A stretch of DNA of 64,000 bases from Nepenthes gracilis (taxonomy: Eukaryota > Streptophyta > Magnoliopsida > Caryophyllales > Nepenthaceae), in NCBI GenBank assembly GCA_033239525.1, contig BSYO01000003.1:6628001-6692000 (forward strand), read 5' to 3'. The notes beneath the pieces were generated by a model. The model was not told the origin of the DNA, did not search any database, and was given only the letters and a program-made list of their open reading frames with translations. The position numbers and the translations under genes were made by a program. The number at the start of each line of letters is the position of its first letter. Within the stretch, counting starts at the first letter, position 1. Below, piece after piece: positions 10,079 through 21,916 of the stretch.

Positions 10079-10950
10079 TAACTTGTACATACGTGATGAA
10101 TGAAGAGCAGCAATCTTTTCTACCTTAGTGTCTCTAAGTATACAAAGCAATTTTTGAAATCGCAACTCTTATTTTAACGGCTAAGCTTGTGAAGCTATTG
10201 TCACCAAGGTTCCGATCCGGTGCCTTCTTGCACTATACTCATCCTTCGTCAGATGATGTCCTCGCATCTCGCACGTTTAATGGGAATCTCAGTCTAGTAG
10301 AATGGACGTCGTCGCAACCCAGTGGAGCCACACCAAGGGCCAATTGGGTTTTCAGGCCATAGCAGTCAAACTCCGGGTCCAAGGCCTTTTCGCACGATAC
10401 CTGCATTAGGTGCTCAGCCCTGCTCAAGGCATCATCGCTCACGTATGCACGGTCCTTGCCCACAACAATTGTAGACTGAGGGTGCTCTCTTCTTCAAGAG
10501 AAGGTCGCCGCACACCTGCAATTCCTGCCCCCCAAGGTTTTGGTTGCCATAAGTTGGGAATTTCAAAAGCCCCCAAGGCCTAACTCTTGACCGCACGGGT
10601 TGCCTGGTATGGAACCAAGGTTTGAAGGGCCGCTCAGGGCCACCTAGCATGGAGCCAAGGATTGAAGGGCTGCTTAGGGCCTTTCAACGCGGAGTCGAGA
10701 TTGGGGTATGGCCGCTTCCGAGCCGCTTGGCACAAAGCCAAGGATTTGTTTTATGGATAGATAAAAATCCCCCCCTCGACTTAGGGACAATCTAGGTCGT
10801 TTTACTTTTTGGAATGTCATGCATGCAAACACCCATATGAATGAACATCCAAAATTGTAAAAATGATCAATTTTATTAATTGTATACACAATAGATGTAC
10901 AAGCATTCCTCATGATGTGCGTGTATGCCTTACTTGAGTTTGGCGTTGTC
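10079..10950. other. Non-coding spacer of the Tat element with a short tandem repeat
   Basis: Between the integrase stop and the antisense ORFs lies about 870 bases without a supported ORF. It includes two tandem copies of a 36-base block with 40-base period (10606-10641 and 10646-10681, both with ATGGA(A/G)CCAAGG and TTGAAGGGC). The GATGAATGAAGAG near 10095 may belong to the 3' end of cassette III. Confidence 0.5.
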
Positions 10951-12020
10951 TTACAAATAATATTTCCTGAGGTTGCCGGCGTTCCAGGTCCGCGAGACTA
11001 ACTTGCCGTCCTGGGTGCGTAGCTTGTACGCTCCATTCTGGAGGATTGCTGAGATGAGGAACGGGCCCTCCTAGTCTGGGGAGAGTTTGTTTCTACTTGC
11101 GGTCTTTCCTGTAGCTTCTACACTTTGAAGGACCAGATCTCCAACCTCAAGCAAGCGTGTATTCACCCGCTTATTGTAGTATTGTGCAACGCGCTATTGA
11201 TAGGTTGTAGTCCTCAGGCGGGCCACATCACGAACTTTCAGGAGCAAGTTAAGGCATTTCTTGAGTCTCTGGAAGTTGGTAGCCGGATCGAAGCATTCGA
11301 CCCATAGGCAGGGAAGTCTCACTTCAACGGGGACGACCACTTCAACCCCATAGCAAAGATTGAAGGGCGTCTCCCTCATCGATTTCCGCGGGGTTGTTCG
11401 ATATGACCAGAGCACGGAAGGCAACTCATCGATCCAAGAGCCCCCTGCATCCTCCAGTTTGGTTTTCAGCCCATGCAGCAGCGTGCAATTAGTGATTTCA
11501 ACCTGTCCATTTGCTTGAGGGTACGCCACAGACATATGAACTAGCCTGATGTGCATGCTTGCACAGTACTTGGTGAATCACTTGCTAGTGAATTGAGTTC
11601 CATTGTCAGTTACTATGACATCAAGAATCCCAAAATGGCAAATGATGTTCTGGCGGAGGAACTCTATTACATTCTACTCGGTAATTCGTGGCAGGGAGAT
11701 CACTTCCACCCACTTGGTAAAATAGTCAATACCGACAATAAGTAACTTCCTTTGTCCGAAGGCCAAGGGTAGGGGTCCAAGGATATCGAGCCCCCACTGT
11801 GCGAACGGCCATAAAGATTGAAGACCGTGTAGCTCTGTGTGAGGCTGATGAGCCATGGTCCCGTGGACCTGACAGTTTTCGCATTTCTTCACGAATTCTA
11901 GGGTGTCCTGCTTCATCGTGGGCCAAAAGAGACCTTGCCGTATGATCTTGAATGTACGATTTTTCTCTGATATGTGAGCCACATACGTCGAGGTGGACTT
12001 CTCTCAGCGCGTACTCGGAT
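10951..12020 (-). pseudogene. Tat integrase, pol copy A
   Basis: Integrase inserts the cDNA copy into host DNA. The minus-strand reading shows a zinc-binding region and core start (KKCENCQVHGTMAHQ; FAQWGLDILGPLPLAFG; IDYFTKWVEV), then the rest of the core (VAYPQANGQVE; LPSVLWSYRTTPR; ETPFNLCYGVE). The C-terminal tail is SRTWNAGNLRKYYL with its TAA at 10951-10953. The order and motifs are typical of Ty3/gypsy integrase. The core is split over at least two frames, and the tail carries an in-frame stop where the family has W (SPD*EGPF). It is not functional as written. Confidence 0.8.
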
Positions 12021-12439
12021 TTCTCGGAAATTAGGCACTTCAGGTAGGAAGTGGAATATCCCCGCCGGTATAGCCTACCATCGAGGATTGTGTATCAGCA
12101 TGCTGTCTTCTTAATCCACTTGGCCTCGTCAACGTTCACAGGCAATGTTCCATTCGTCAGATACCAGTGGTATGGGGTCATCCAATTGTCGTCTTTGTTA
12201 ACCTGTAGTACTTCATAGTCCAAACTATCCATACTAGGTGTGGTCAGGATTTCCCACAGGCTCATGGCATACTGCTCCAGAGATCCTACAGTTGTGTCCC
12301 TAGCCAACTGATCAGCTTTCCGATTTTCTGCTCTAGGTACATGTTCGATCTTGAAACATTCGAACGTTTCGATCTGGGCTTTTAATTTTGCCAGGTACTT
12401 TGCCAGCTAATGGTTTGAAGCCTCGAAGACTCATTGAAT
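12021..12439 (-). other. Linker between second RNase H and integrase, pol copy A
   Basis: This segment joins the archaeal-type RNase H to the integrase. A short open frame at 12095-12307 has no clear domain motif beyond DNWMTPYHWYLTNGTLP, which fits the linker region seen before integrase in Tat pol. Stops interrupt the rest. Confidence 0.5.
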
Positions 12440-12700
12440 CTAGTTGACCACAAGCTTTGAGTCGCTGTGCACGACCAGCGAACTTGGCGAGCACTCCTTT
12501 GTTAGATGAAGCCCTACAAGTAGGACTTCATATTCTACCACATTATTGGTCGTAGGAAATATTAGCGTAACAGAGTACTTGATTTCTGTCCCGTCTAGAG
12601 TTCTGAGCATGACTTCATCTCCGCTGTCTATTTGGGTAGATGATCCATCTACATTCAGGATCCATGATGGAACGTCCGGTGCATCCAAACTCTTCGGGCT
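12440..12700 (-). pseudogene. Archaeal-type (second) RNase H, pol copy A
   Basis: The reading contains SWILNVDGSSTQ, NNVVEYEVLLVGLHL and VVHSDSKLVVN. The acidic residues expected in an RNase H core (VDG, EYE, SDS) are all present. A second RNase H between the normal RT-RNase H and the integrase is a hallmark of the Tat lineage. The domain is open for about 82 codons, but the flanks carry stops. Confidence 0.75.
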
Positions 12701-13089
12701 GTGCGGGTCGTCTAGAGTTATCGTTGTTCACCTCGACGATAAAGTCTGCCAGAGCTTGGTCCTTAAGAACTGGTCATGGTCGGAACTCTACGTCGAACTC
12801 TCCCAACTCTATGGCCCACTTGACCAGCCACCTAAAGGTCTCTGGCTTTGTAGGATCAACTTCAAGGGTTGATTCATTAGAACGATGATCCGGTGAGCTT
12901 GGAAGTAGGGCCTCAGCTTTCATGCCGAATAGATGAGGTCAACGCAATCCTCTCTACATGCGGGTAGCGAGTCTCCACATCCGTCAATACCCTACTCACG
13001 TAGTACACTAGTCTCTGCGTGCCCTCGTGCTCTCTGACAAGCACTGAGTTGAGTGCCGTATTCGACATGGCTAGGTAGAGGTACAGGTC

Positions 13090-14150
13090 CTAGCCCGCGA
13101 ATGGTGAACTCAGGAGATGAGGGCTAACAAGGTACGCCTTTAACTCCTTAAATGCTTCCTCACACTCATCGGTCCACTGGAATTCGGATGCTTTCGTTCC
13201 TCTGAGTGTCTTGAAGAAGGGCAAGTACTTCTTTGCGGACTTAGCTAAGAACCGCGATAAGGCTACTAGCCGTCCCGTTAGCTTCTGAACTTCCTTCACA
13301 GTCCGTAAAGGGCTCATGTCAAGGATGGCTCTGATCTTTTATAGGTTTGCTTCCATGCCGCGTAGGGACACTATAAATCCCAAGAACTTTTCGGAGGTCA
13401 CCCAAACGCACATTTGGTCAGGTTAAGCTTCATCCTATGAGCCCGAAGTACCTGGAAAGTCTCCTCTAGATCATGAATGTGGTCGTTGGCTACTGTACTC
13501 TTGACGAGCACATCGTCAACATGCACCTCCACGTTCCTTTCGATCTGAGCCTCGAACATCTTATTCACAAGACGCTGGTAGGTTGCCTCGGTGTTCTTGA
13601 GGCCGAATGGCATAACCTTGTAGCAGTATGTCTTCTAGTCAGTCATGAAGGAGGTGTGTTCCTCATTGTTCGGATCCATCCTGATCTGGTTGTAGCCAGA
13701 GTAGGTGTCCATGAAGCTCAGGAGTTCATGCCTTGACGTAGAATCCACCAATTGATCGATCCGAGGGAGCGGGAAGCTGTCTTTAGAACAGGCTTTATTT
13801 ACGTTGGTGAAATCCACGCACATCCACCACTTGTTGTTGCTTTTCTTCACGACCACGACGTTGGATAGCCAGTCCAGATATTGGACCTTTCTAATGAATC
13901 CGACGTTCAGCAATCTCACTTCCTCCTTTATGGCTACTAATTTCTCAACGGAGTGGTTCCTACTCTTTTGCCTGACAGGCTTGTGATCAGGATTGAGGGC
14001 CAACTTGTGGACTATCACTCTGACCGGTATCCCAGGCATGTCGGTAGGGACCCACGTGAACACGTTGGAGTTCTTCCAGAGGAAGTTAATAAGCCGATCA
14101 CGGTTAGCCGCGGTGAGATAACCGCCAATATGCACGCACTTCTTCGGCTC
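13090..14150 (-). pseudogene. Reverse transcriptase and RNase H connection, pol copy A
   Basis: The RT N-terminus (14135-13635) has RKVQYLDWLSNVVVVKKSN, KWWMCVDFTNVNKAC and FPLPRIDQLVDST. The palm region follows after a break (MPFGLKNTEATYQRLVNKMF; VEVHVDDVLVKS), so both catalytic aspartates of the YVDD box remain although Tyr is His. The connection region (13317-13090) has TGRLVALSRFLAKSAKKYLP and FQWTDECEEAFKELK. The pieces lie in different frames or are split by stops. The reverse transcriptase would copy the element RNA into DNA. Confidence 0.85.
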
Positions 14151-14159
14151 GGCAAGGTT

Positions 14160-14950
14160 TAGAGGGACTACTTTGGTTGCTTCACCTACCTGGGTCTACT
14201 GCAGCATGGCTTCATCACGGAGATCCAAATATCCGTTCATGTGGTCTGGCACCGATGGAACGACTTGGGATAAGTAGCATGTTCGCCCCGTCACCTGATC
14301 ACCAAGTACCTACCCATGTCGTACGGGGTTTAGATGAGGGATCGAAAAAACAGCCTTGAAAGTCATGAGGAATGGTCTGCCCAGGATGGTGTTGTAAACG
14401 GACGGCAGATCGAAGACAAGGAACGTTAGCTCTCACGTTACAGTATGCGAGTAAGTTCTCATTGTGATTTCTAACAGGATTTCTCCCTGCACAGGCACAG
14501 GTTTATTGTCCAAACCGTACAGTGGGCTATCGGCCGCTTTTATCTGGCTTCGTCTCAATTGGAGTTTAAAGAAAGTATCAAGATACAGTAAATTTTTTGA
14601 GCTTCCATTATTAATAAAGACTCATTTTAGTTGGTAGTCAACTGTACCATCTGAAACGAGTGTGGATACAACGAAGGGATGGGGGAAGGTTACATGAGTC
14701 ATATCATCGTTGCTAAAGCTAATAGCATCACTCCTATCCCCTACCCTCACTCTCTTGTTGTTGGAACTCTGCTTAGGCTGCGCTTGCTTGCTGCTATTGA
14801 CTGGCACAGTTGAGATCATGCTAATCACGTCACGGCCATACGGTTTTTCAGAGGCTCACTCGCCTCGCCTTCTGAGACTGCGGGGGCCTACCACAAGTAC
14901 TTCACGAACCGTTTAAGGTGTCCGCAATGGATTAGGTCTTCTATTTTTGA
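14160..14950 (-). pseudogene. Aspartic protease and gag tail, pol copy A, reaching the duplication junction
   Basis: The minus-strand reading passes from the gag tail (KIEDLIHCGHLKRFVKY, about 14890-14945) to a protease region with FPHPFVVSTLV and LINNGSSKNLLYLDTFF. Tat proteases normally have DNGSS, so the catalytic Asp is replaced by Asn here. GRPFLMTFKA follows further on. The segment starts abruptly at about 14950, where integrase sequence of copy B is joined to gag sequence. That makes this the left side of the internal duplication junction. Confidence 0.7.
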
Positions 14951-17900
14951 GGGTACGCCACAAACATATGAATTAGCTCGATGTGCATGCCAGACAAGAT
15001 TTGGTGAATCACTTGCAGCGAATTGAGTTCCATTGTCGCTTACTATGACATCAAGAATCCTAAAAATGCAAATGATGTTCACAAGGAGGAACTCTATTAC
15101 ATTCTACTTTTAATTGCAAGTGTGAGATCACTTCCACCCACTTGCAAAAATAGTCAATACCGACAATAAGTAACTCCCTTCGTCCGGGGCCAAGGGTAGG
15201 GGTCCAAGGATATCGAGCCCCACCGTGCGAACGGCCAAAAGATTGAAGACCGCAGCTCTCGTGAGGCCGATGAGCCATGGTCCCGTGGACTGGACAGCTG
15301 CATTTTCTTCACGAATTCTAGGGTGTCCTCGCCATCGTGGGGCCAAAAGAGACCTTCACGATGATCTTGAATGTACGATTTTTCCGATATGTGAGCCACA
15401 TACGTCGAGGTGGGACTTCTCTCGCCGCAGACTTGGGATTTCTTAAAATTAGGCACTTCTGTAGGAAGTGGAATATCCTCACCGGTGATAGCCTACCATC
15501 GAGGATTGTGTATCAAGATGTCGTTTTCTTAATCCACTTGGCCTCGCCAACGTCTCATGTGTAATGTTCCATTCGCCGATACCGGTATGGGGTCATCCAA
15601 TTGTCGCCTTTGTTAACTCCGTAGTACTTCATAGTCCAAACTATCCATACTAGGTGTGGCCGATTTCCCGTGTGCTCATGGCATACCGCTCCGTAGATCC
15701 TATAAATAAGGCCCCTAGCCAACTAATCAGCCTTCCGATTTTCTCGCCTAGGTACATGTTCGATCTCAAACATCTCGAACGCTTTCGATCCGGGCTTTTT
15801 AATTTCGCTGTACTTTGCCAACTAATGGTTCAAGCCTTGAAGACTCCTCAATCTAGTCACACAAGCTTGAGTCACTGCACACGACTCGATCATGAGCACT
15901 CCTTTGTTAGGGGATGAAGCCCTACAAGTAGGACTTCATATTCTACCACATTATCGTGGTAGGGAAATATTAGCGTAATGCAGCACTTGGATTGGCCCCG
16001 TCTGGAGTTCGAGAGCATGACTTCATCTCCGCTGCCTATTCGGGGATGATCCATCTACATTCGTGATCCATGATGGAACGTCCGGCATCCAAACTCTTCG
16101 GGTCAAAGGGTCGCCTAGAGTTATCATCGCTCACCTCGACGCAAAGTCCCTTTAGCTTGGTCCTTAAGAACCGGTCGTGGCCGGAACTCTACGCCGAACT
16201 CTCCCAACTCTATGGCTCCACTGGACCAGCCACCTAGAGGTCTCGGGCTTCCGGATCAACTTCAAGGGTTGATTCATTAGAACGATGATCCTATGAGCTT
16301 GGAAGAGGGCCTCGCCTTTCTTGCGCGATAGATGAGGGTCAACGCAATCCTCTCTACATACGGTAGCGAGTCTCCACATCCTTCAATACCCTACTCACCA
16401 CTAGTCTCTCACAGCCCTTGCTTCCTCCGACGAGCACCGAGTCGAGTGCCGTATTCGACGCGGCTAGGTAGAGGCATGTGTCCTAGCCCGCGAATGGTGA
16501 ACTCGAGAGATGAGGGCTAACGAGGTACGCCTTTAACTCCTTAAATGCTTCCTCACACTCATCGGTCCACTGGAATTCGGATGCTTTCTTTCCTCTGAGT
16601 GCCTTGAAGAAGGGCAAGTACTTCTCTGCAGACTTAGCTAGGAACCGCGATAGGGCCTCCAGCCGTCCCGTTAGCTTCTGAACTTCCTTCACAGTCCGCG
16701 GAGGGCTCATGTCAAGGATGGCTCTGATCCTCTCTAGGTTTGCTTTCATGCCGCGCTGGGACACTATAGAGCCCAAGAACTTTTCGGAGGTCACCCATAC
16801 GCACATTTGGTCAGGTTAAGCTTCATCCTATGAGCTCGAAGTACCTGGAAAGTCTCCTCTAGGTCATGAATGTGGTCATCGGCTACTATACTCTTGACGA
16901 GCACTTCGTCAACATACACCTCCACGTTCCTTTCGATATGAGCCTCAAACATTTTATTCACAAGACGCTGGTAGGTTGCCTCGGTGTTCTTGAGGCCGAA
17001 GGGCATAACTCAGTAGCAAAGATGTCTTCTAGTCACTATGAAGGAGGTGTGTTCCTCATTGTTCTGATTCATCCCGATCTGGTCAGAGCTTATAGTAGGT
17101 GTCCATGAAGCTCGAGTTCATGCCTTGACGTAGAATCCACCAATTGATCGATCCAGGAGCGGAAGTCATCTTTAGAACAGCTTTATTTACGTTGGTGAAA
17201 TCCACGCACATCCACCACTTGTCATTGCTTTTCTTCCACGACCACGACGTTGATGGCCACCGTGATATCGACCTTTCTAATGAATCCGACGCTCAAATTT
17301 CTCTCACTTCCTCCCTCTCTATGGCTACCGATTTCTCAACGGAGTGGTTCCCGCTTTGCCCGACGTGCTTGTGATCGGATCGAGGCCAACTTGTGGACTA
17401 TCACTCCGACCATTATCCTGCATGTCGGTAAGGGACCCACGTGAACACGCTGGAGTTCTTCCAGAGGAAGTTAATAAGCCGATCACGGTTAGTCACATGA
17501 GATAACCGCCAATATGCACGCACTTCTTCTGGCCAAGCAAGGTTTAGAGGGACTACTTTGGTGCTTCACCTACTGGGTCTACAAAGAGCGGGCTTCATCA
17601 CGAGATCTAAATATCCTGCTCATGTGGTCCGGCACCGATGGAACGACTTGGGATAAGTAGCATGTCTCGCCCCGTCACCCGATCACCAAGTACCTACCCA
17701 TGTCAGATCGGGGTTTAGATGAGGGATCGAAAAACACCTTGAAAGTCATGAGGAATGGTCTCGAGGGATGGTGTTGTAAACGGATTTAGATTGAAGACAA
17801 GGAACGCAAGTAGCTCTCCACGTTATGAGATGCGAGAGTAAGTTCTCATTGTGATTTCTAACAGGATTTCTCCCTACACAGGCACATGTTTATTGTCCAA

Positions 17901-18330
17901 ACCGTACAGTGGGATGTCGGCCGCTTTTATCTGGCTTCGTCTCAATCGGAGTTTAAAGAAAGTATCAAGATATAGTAAATTTTTTGAGCTTCCATTATCA
18001 ATAAAGACTCATTCCAGTTGGTAGTCAACTGTATCATCTGAAACGAGTGTGGATACAATGAAGGGATGGGGGAAGGTTACATGAGTCATATTGTCGTTGC
18101 TAAAGCTAATAGCATCACTCCTATCCCCTACCCTCACTCTCTTGTCATTGAATCGCTTAGGTCAAGCTTGCTTGCTGCTATTGACTAGCACAGTTGAGAT
18201 CATGCTAATCACGTCAGCGGCCATACAGTTTTTCAGAGGCTCACTCGCCTCGCCTTCTGAGATGTGGGGGCCTACCCCGAGTACTTCACGAACCGTTTAA
18301 GGTGTCCGCAATGGATTAGGTCTTCTATTT
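14951..18330 (-). pseudogene. Second tandem copy (B) of pol: protease to mid-integrase
   Basis: This block repeats 11517-14950 in the same orientation. RT motifs recur at 17006-16791 (MPFGLKNTEATYQRLVNKMF; VEVYVDEVLVKS, so the second catalytic Asp of YVDD is Glu). The connection region recurs at 16806-16483 (LTGRLEALSRFLAKSAEKYL). The integrase front recurs at 15456-15060 (SDNGTQF at about 15020). Integrase stops in mid-core at about 14951. The protease region lies at about 17500-18190. Agreement with copy A is close in 16480-17010 and 17850-18330, but there are many 1-5 base indels in about 15010-16470 and 17030-17840, so most frames there are destroyed. Confidence 0.8.
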
Positions 18331-19835
18331 TCTGTTGCAAGGTCCGGTAATTCTTCGTGGAATGTCCCAGACAGCGGTGGTATTGGTAGCATTTTGTCTA
18401 GACTCCACTGCTTGGGCCCTTCGGCTCGTTTGGCCACTTGAAGACTTTTTATCCTGACCAGCATCAAGATGTTTTGCGTCGGTACCATTCTGGGAGTTAG
18501 GACATCGGGCCCCGTACTCCTTCCCCGGATCACGGCGAAGGTCGTGCCGCTGCGGCGCTCTTGGAAGTGGCTACCGCACATCGCTCCATTTCTTCCCAAC
18601 GTTGGCTTAGGCCCTTTTGAGGGTGGTCCACACATTCGGGATGCTTTGGCTCATCGGCCTCCTCGGCCGAGATGTAGGCTCAAGCGATGGCCTCATTTCC
18701 CGTATGGATTGAGGACGCCGGTGCGATAAGTACTTGAAGAAGTCCCCCTGTCGTAAACATGGCAACAAAGGCGCGAGCTTCAACTCATCGAAGAGTCGGG
18801 ATCCGCGCGCCTCGATGAAGGGTTGAGGAATCGCTCGTGCTTTTATCCGTCCTCCGGGGAGACAGACAAAGTGCCAGTGATCGCTTCTCTTCCTTCCTGT
18901 TGAGGTGAACCGGGTTTAGAAGTGAATTCGCGAGCTCTGCCAAGGAGCTAATGGAGTTAGTTCGGAGGTCATGGAATCAAAGCAGCGTGTTCCCCCTGAG
19001 AGTGATGAGGAAGCACTGACACATTACGGCCTCGCTCGCTCCCTAGAGGGATAGGTGAGAACGGAAGTAGTTGAGGTGGTCCATCGGATCCTTACTTCCA
19101 TTGTACCTGTCCAGTGTTGGCATTTTGAACTTTTAGGGAAGCGGCTGGGTCCGGAGGTCCATAATGAAGGGTGATCTCCACAGGTTAGTAGATACTGTAC
19201 GGGTCTCTCCTTATGCAGGTGGTCCTAGAGCACCTTCACCTTTTCCTCTATTGGCGGGTCATACTCACTTTTCTGCGCGTTAATGACATCACGGAGCTCT
19301 CTGTAACCATACTAGTCCCGCTGAACTTGTCAGTTGCAGCGACTTTTCGCATAGGGCGGCCCCGTGCTGCATGACTCTGTGGCTGTCCACCTCCTTTTCA
19401 CAAGGGAGTTACGGGGTTACGCCGCCCAGCCTCTCCCACTCGCCCTGCTAGGCGACTTCCAAAGTCAAATTGGGCCCGCTCGCATCGAAGGCCGCCTCGG
19501 CCTCGGTATTGTCAGGCCGATTTGATTTGCCCCTGGAGGCTCTGGTATAAAACCTTCCCCGCCTGGAGAATGATGCCTGAGATGTTGGGGGGAGCCCCCA
19601 CTCACTGTGTGCCCATTCGAGTGCAGAAGGCCTGAAGCATCAACCTCATGTCGCCCATTTTGGCGGCTCGCTGGTAAACGTTAGATTGCGGACGGACGTC
19701 GGCACGACTACCCACTAAGGGGTTATTGCCGTGAGCGGTTGCATCTCTTGTTGGAGCGCTGGCTTTTGCCTAGGTGTTGACCATCTAGGCGTAAAGGAGT
19801 GAGTGTTGAAGGGAGATGCTAGACTTTTTATTGAA
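18331..19835 (-). pseudogene. Tat gag
   Basis: Gag forms the virus-like particle that packages the element RNA. The minus-strand reading has the retrotransposon-gag block LDRYNGSKDPMDHLNYFRSH (about 19125-19066), followed by GASEAVMCQCFLITLRG with an in-frame stop just before it. The C-terminal part is GHSTKNYRTLQQKIEDLIHC (about 18360-18300), which leads into the protease. Several stops interrupt the frame. The 5' part up to the primer-binding region is too decayed to read. The start codon was not identified. Confidence 0.7.
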
Positions 19836-19854
19836 TTTTCACAGACGACGCTAA
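19836..19854 (-). promoter_or_regulatory. Primer-binding region of the Tat element
   Basis: Directly inside the 5' LTR the minus strand reads TTAGCGTCGTCTGTGAAAA. This is close to the TGGCGCCGTCTGTGGGAA-type primer-binding sites of plant gypsy elements, with some C-to-T and G-to-A changes. Confidence 0.6.
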
Positions 19855-20761
19855 TGTTGCGTCCCAAGTTTCTAATTATCGTATGGATTAGGAAGCCTTT
19901 AAATTCCTCGTCATCCAGAGGGTATCACGAGAGGGTTCGGTCTCCATTGCTATTAACCTAGAAGCTGCACAATATAAACTAATAAATAAAAGGTCAAAAA
20001 TCAGTGAGATTCCTCCCACCGAAAAGCTTCACGCTCAAGTCAGTAACCTCCCACAATGAACGGAAAGGAGCACATGCTTAGAGGTGCACGGAAGTATGTT
20101 GAGTGTGCGGTGGGAGTGTATGAATGTGGGAGTATAAGAGTTGATGAGCGTTTGATGGAAGGCATGGCTCTCAGGAATGCACCGCGAAAGGTGGCTTACT
20201 CTGCCAGCCTGTGAAAGGCTATGAAGGATAGATACCGGGCGTAAGTCTGAGAGGAGGGACTCAATGAGTGTTTTCCTCAAAGCCCAGGCTTAGATTAAGG
20301 ATTTAGGATTTGATCAATCCATTTTCCTGTATAAGGAGAGGGAATATATAGGCTCCAGGGAGTAAAGTTTTTGGCGCAAGAATCCTTTCTGTAGGGATTT
20401 GCCAGCCGTTGACTGCTGGTGGCAGTCGGTGATATTAGTTATCGCCTTGTGGCGGTGAGGTGATCGTTGTACATCGCTGGCCACGCCTAGTCTGCCTTTC
20501 GCATGAGGATTGGCTGGTCAGCTGTAGAGAACGGCGTAAGTCGCGACTGACAAAGCTGATCTTTCCCTCATTGGTTTGTTCTTACTGCCTCGCGTCTGCT
20601 GCCTGCAAGTGTATTAATAAATTATAGGGAGCGCTGATTGGTTGCGGACATTAGGCCGCCACATAGGTTGCCTGGAGTTCTAGGCCGAATAGTCAATTTG
20701 GGCTGCCGCTTCCTGGATTGGGCCTCTTGAGTCTCGGGCTTCACCGGCATGGGACTCGACT
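19855..20761 (-). repeat. 5' LTR of the Tat element
   Basis: It is homologous to 4468-5369 over the full length, with many substitutions and indels. On the minus strand it ends in CGCAACA. A TATA box (TATATATT, complement of about 20343-20350) is followed by the CT-rich leader of the element. The outer end is placed before the ATTAA at 20762-20766 and is uncertain by 1-2 bases. Confidence 0.8.
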
Positions 20762-20766
20762 ATTAA

Positions 20767-21740
20767 TTATTTAATTTTATCATTTTATATATTAAATTTT
20801 TAATTTTAATCATTAAAGAAATATAAAATCTCAAATCATAATAGTAGGACAAGCACCTGTTAATTATTTATAAATGTTTTGCAAAAAAAAATGAAAAATA
20901 GTTTTATTTTTCAACTTTTAGATTTAATTTGTTTTAATTTATTTTTGTTATAATTCTAATGTCATCATTATATCAGTATTAATCTTATTTTATTCAAAAT
21001 TTAGCTATGTATAATTATATAAAAATAAAAATTAACATTTATTTTAAATTTGTATAAAGTATGAATTTTTAATTTATAATTTTTATTACGATTTATTAAA
21101 GTAAAATAATAAAATTTTTGACATCAAATAAAGATTTGGGTATAAGTTTTTTTTTTTTTTTTTCTCCATGGCCAACCTTCAATCTCAATAGTGGATATAA
21201 TCATAACAATGAGAAGATCAAGTTAATAAATTAATAATACATTAGCAGATAATTATAGGTATAAACTACTATTTTCTTATAAGTATATAAAAAAATTTTT
21301 AGCGTACATATTTAACATATAAATACTCTCATTAAACTTCATTTATGAGTCTAAAAAGCTTGTTAGTATAGACGTTTGAAAATAATTTTAAATTTAAACA
21401 TCTTTACATGATTAATTGACAATTTTTTAACAAATAATTATAATTATTATCAAAACAAAAATTAAACATATAATTTGAAACAAAAAATGAGAATATATTT
21501 GATACTTTTCTTCTTGCATCCCATTTCACTAAAATGAAGGCTGCATCATGGTGCTCAATCGGTGGATTAGATATCGAATGAATATAATATAATATTTATT
21601 TTTTTAAAAATATAAATAGGTTTTTAGTAGTCTTTTGTGATTTTTTATTTAAAAAATATATATATTTTTTGTATTTTTAATATAAATTTTAAATGACTAG
21701 CCGTTACTGTACAAAATCCAACGAATGACGACGCAGGCGA
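20767..21740. other. AT-rich intergenic DNA
   Basis: Very AT-rich sequence with A and T runs (for example T-runs near 21150) and no supported ORF. It separates the Tat element from the uncoupling-protein-like exon. A short GC-richer patch near 21520-21570 has no open frame of note. Confidence 0.6.
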
Positions 21741-21916
21741 TGAGACGCCCTTCCCCTTACCTAATGTCCGCAACGGTCTCTTGGGCATGCACCATTCAAC
21801 GCCTATCCTACAACTCCTATTACGAGCATCTGAGGTATGCTGTCGCCGGCGATGGCAGCTATCTTTCTCCATCTTCAAAGGCCATTGTGGGCAGCTTATC
21901 TGGCGTCATTGCTCAG
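21741..21916 (+). pseudogene. Degenerate exon of a UCP3-like mitochondrial carrier
   Basis: The best part reads YEHLRYAVAGDGSYLSP, then SSKAIVGSLSGVIAQ, and ends in CAG followed by a GTATAT donor at 21917. Plant uncoupling-protein-3-type carriers have YTPIRI(V/I)GYEHLR, then a variable loop, then TKALVGG(F/I)SGVIAQ. The conserved TPI is visible in another frame just upstream (HSTPI, about 21795-21810), so a frameshift and a short deletion separate it from YEHLR. Such carriers sit in the inner mitochondrial membrane and exchange small metabolites. The next family exon (ASPADLVKVRMQ-type) was not found. I call it a pseudogene fragment; an altered gene start at 21725 is less likely. Confidence 0.55.

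Larger units (their letters stand above)
4468..20761 (-). mobile_element. Ty3/gypsy LTR retrotransposon, Tat lineage, 16.3 kb, decayed
   Basis: Two direct repeats of about 0.9 kb (4468-5369 and 19855-20761) bound the element. All pol motifs read on the minus strand, so the right LTR is the 5' LTR. Order on the minus strand: 5' LTR, primer-binding region, gag, protease, RT, RNase H, second RNase H, integrase (truncated), then a second copy of gag-tail to integrase, a spacer, plus-strand accessory ORFs, purine tract and 3' LTR. The second (archaeal-type) RNase H between RT-RH and integrase, and the antisense ORF block between pol and the 3' LTR, are marks of the Tat lineage. Every coding part carries stops and frameshifts. 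The extra length comes mostly from the internal 3.4 kb pol duplication. Confidence 0.85.

Noticed and set aside
4468..20761. Endogenous pararetrovirus instead of an LTR retrotransposon
   Set aside because: The unit has LTRs, a primer-binding region, a polypurine tract and an integrase, and lacks a movement protein. These fit Ty3/gypsy and not a pararetrovirus.
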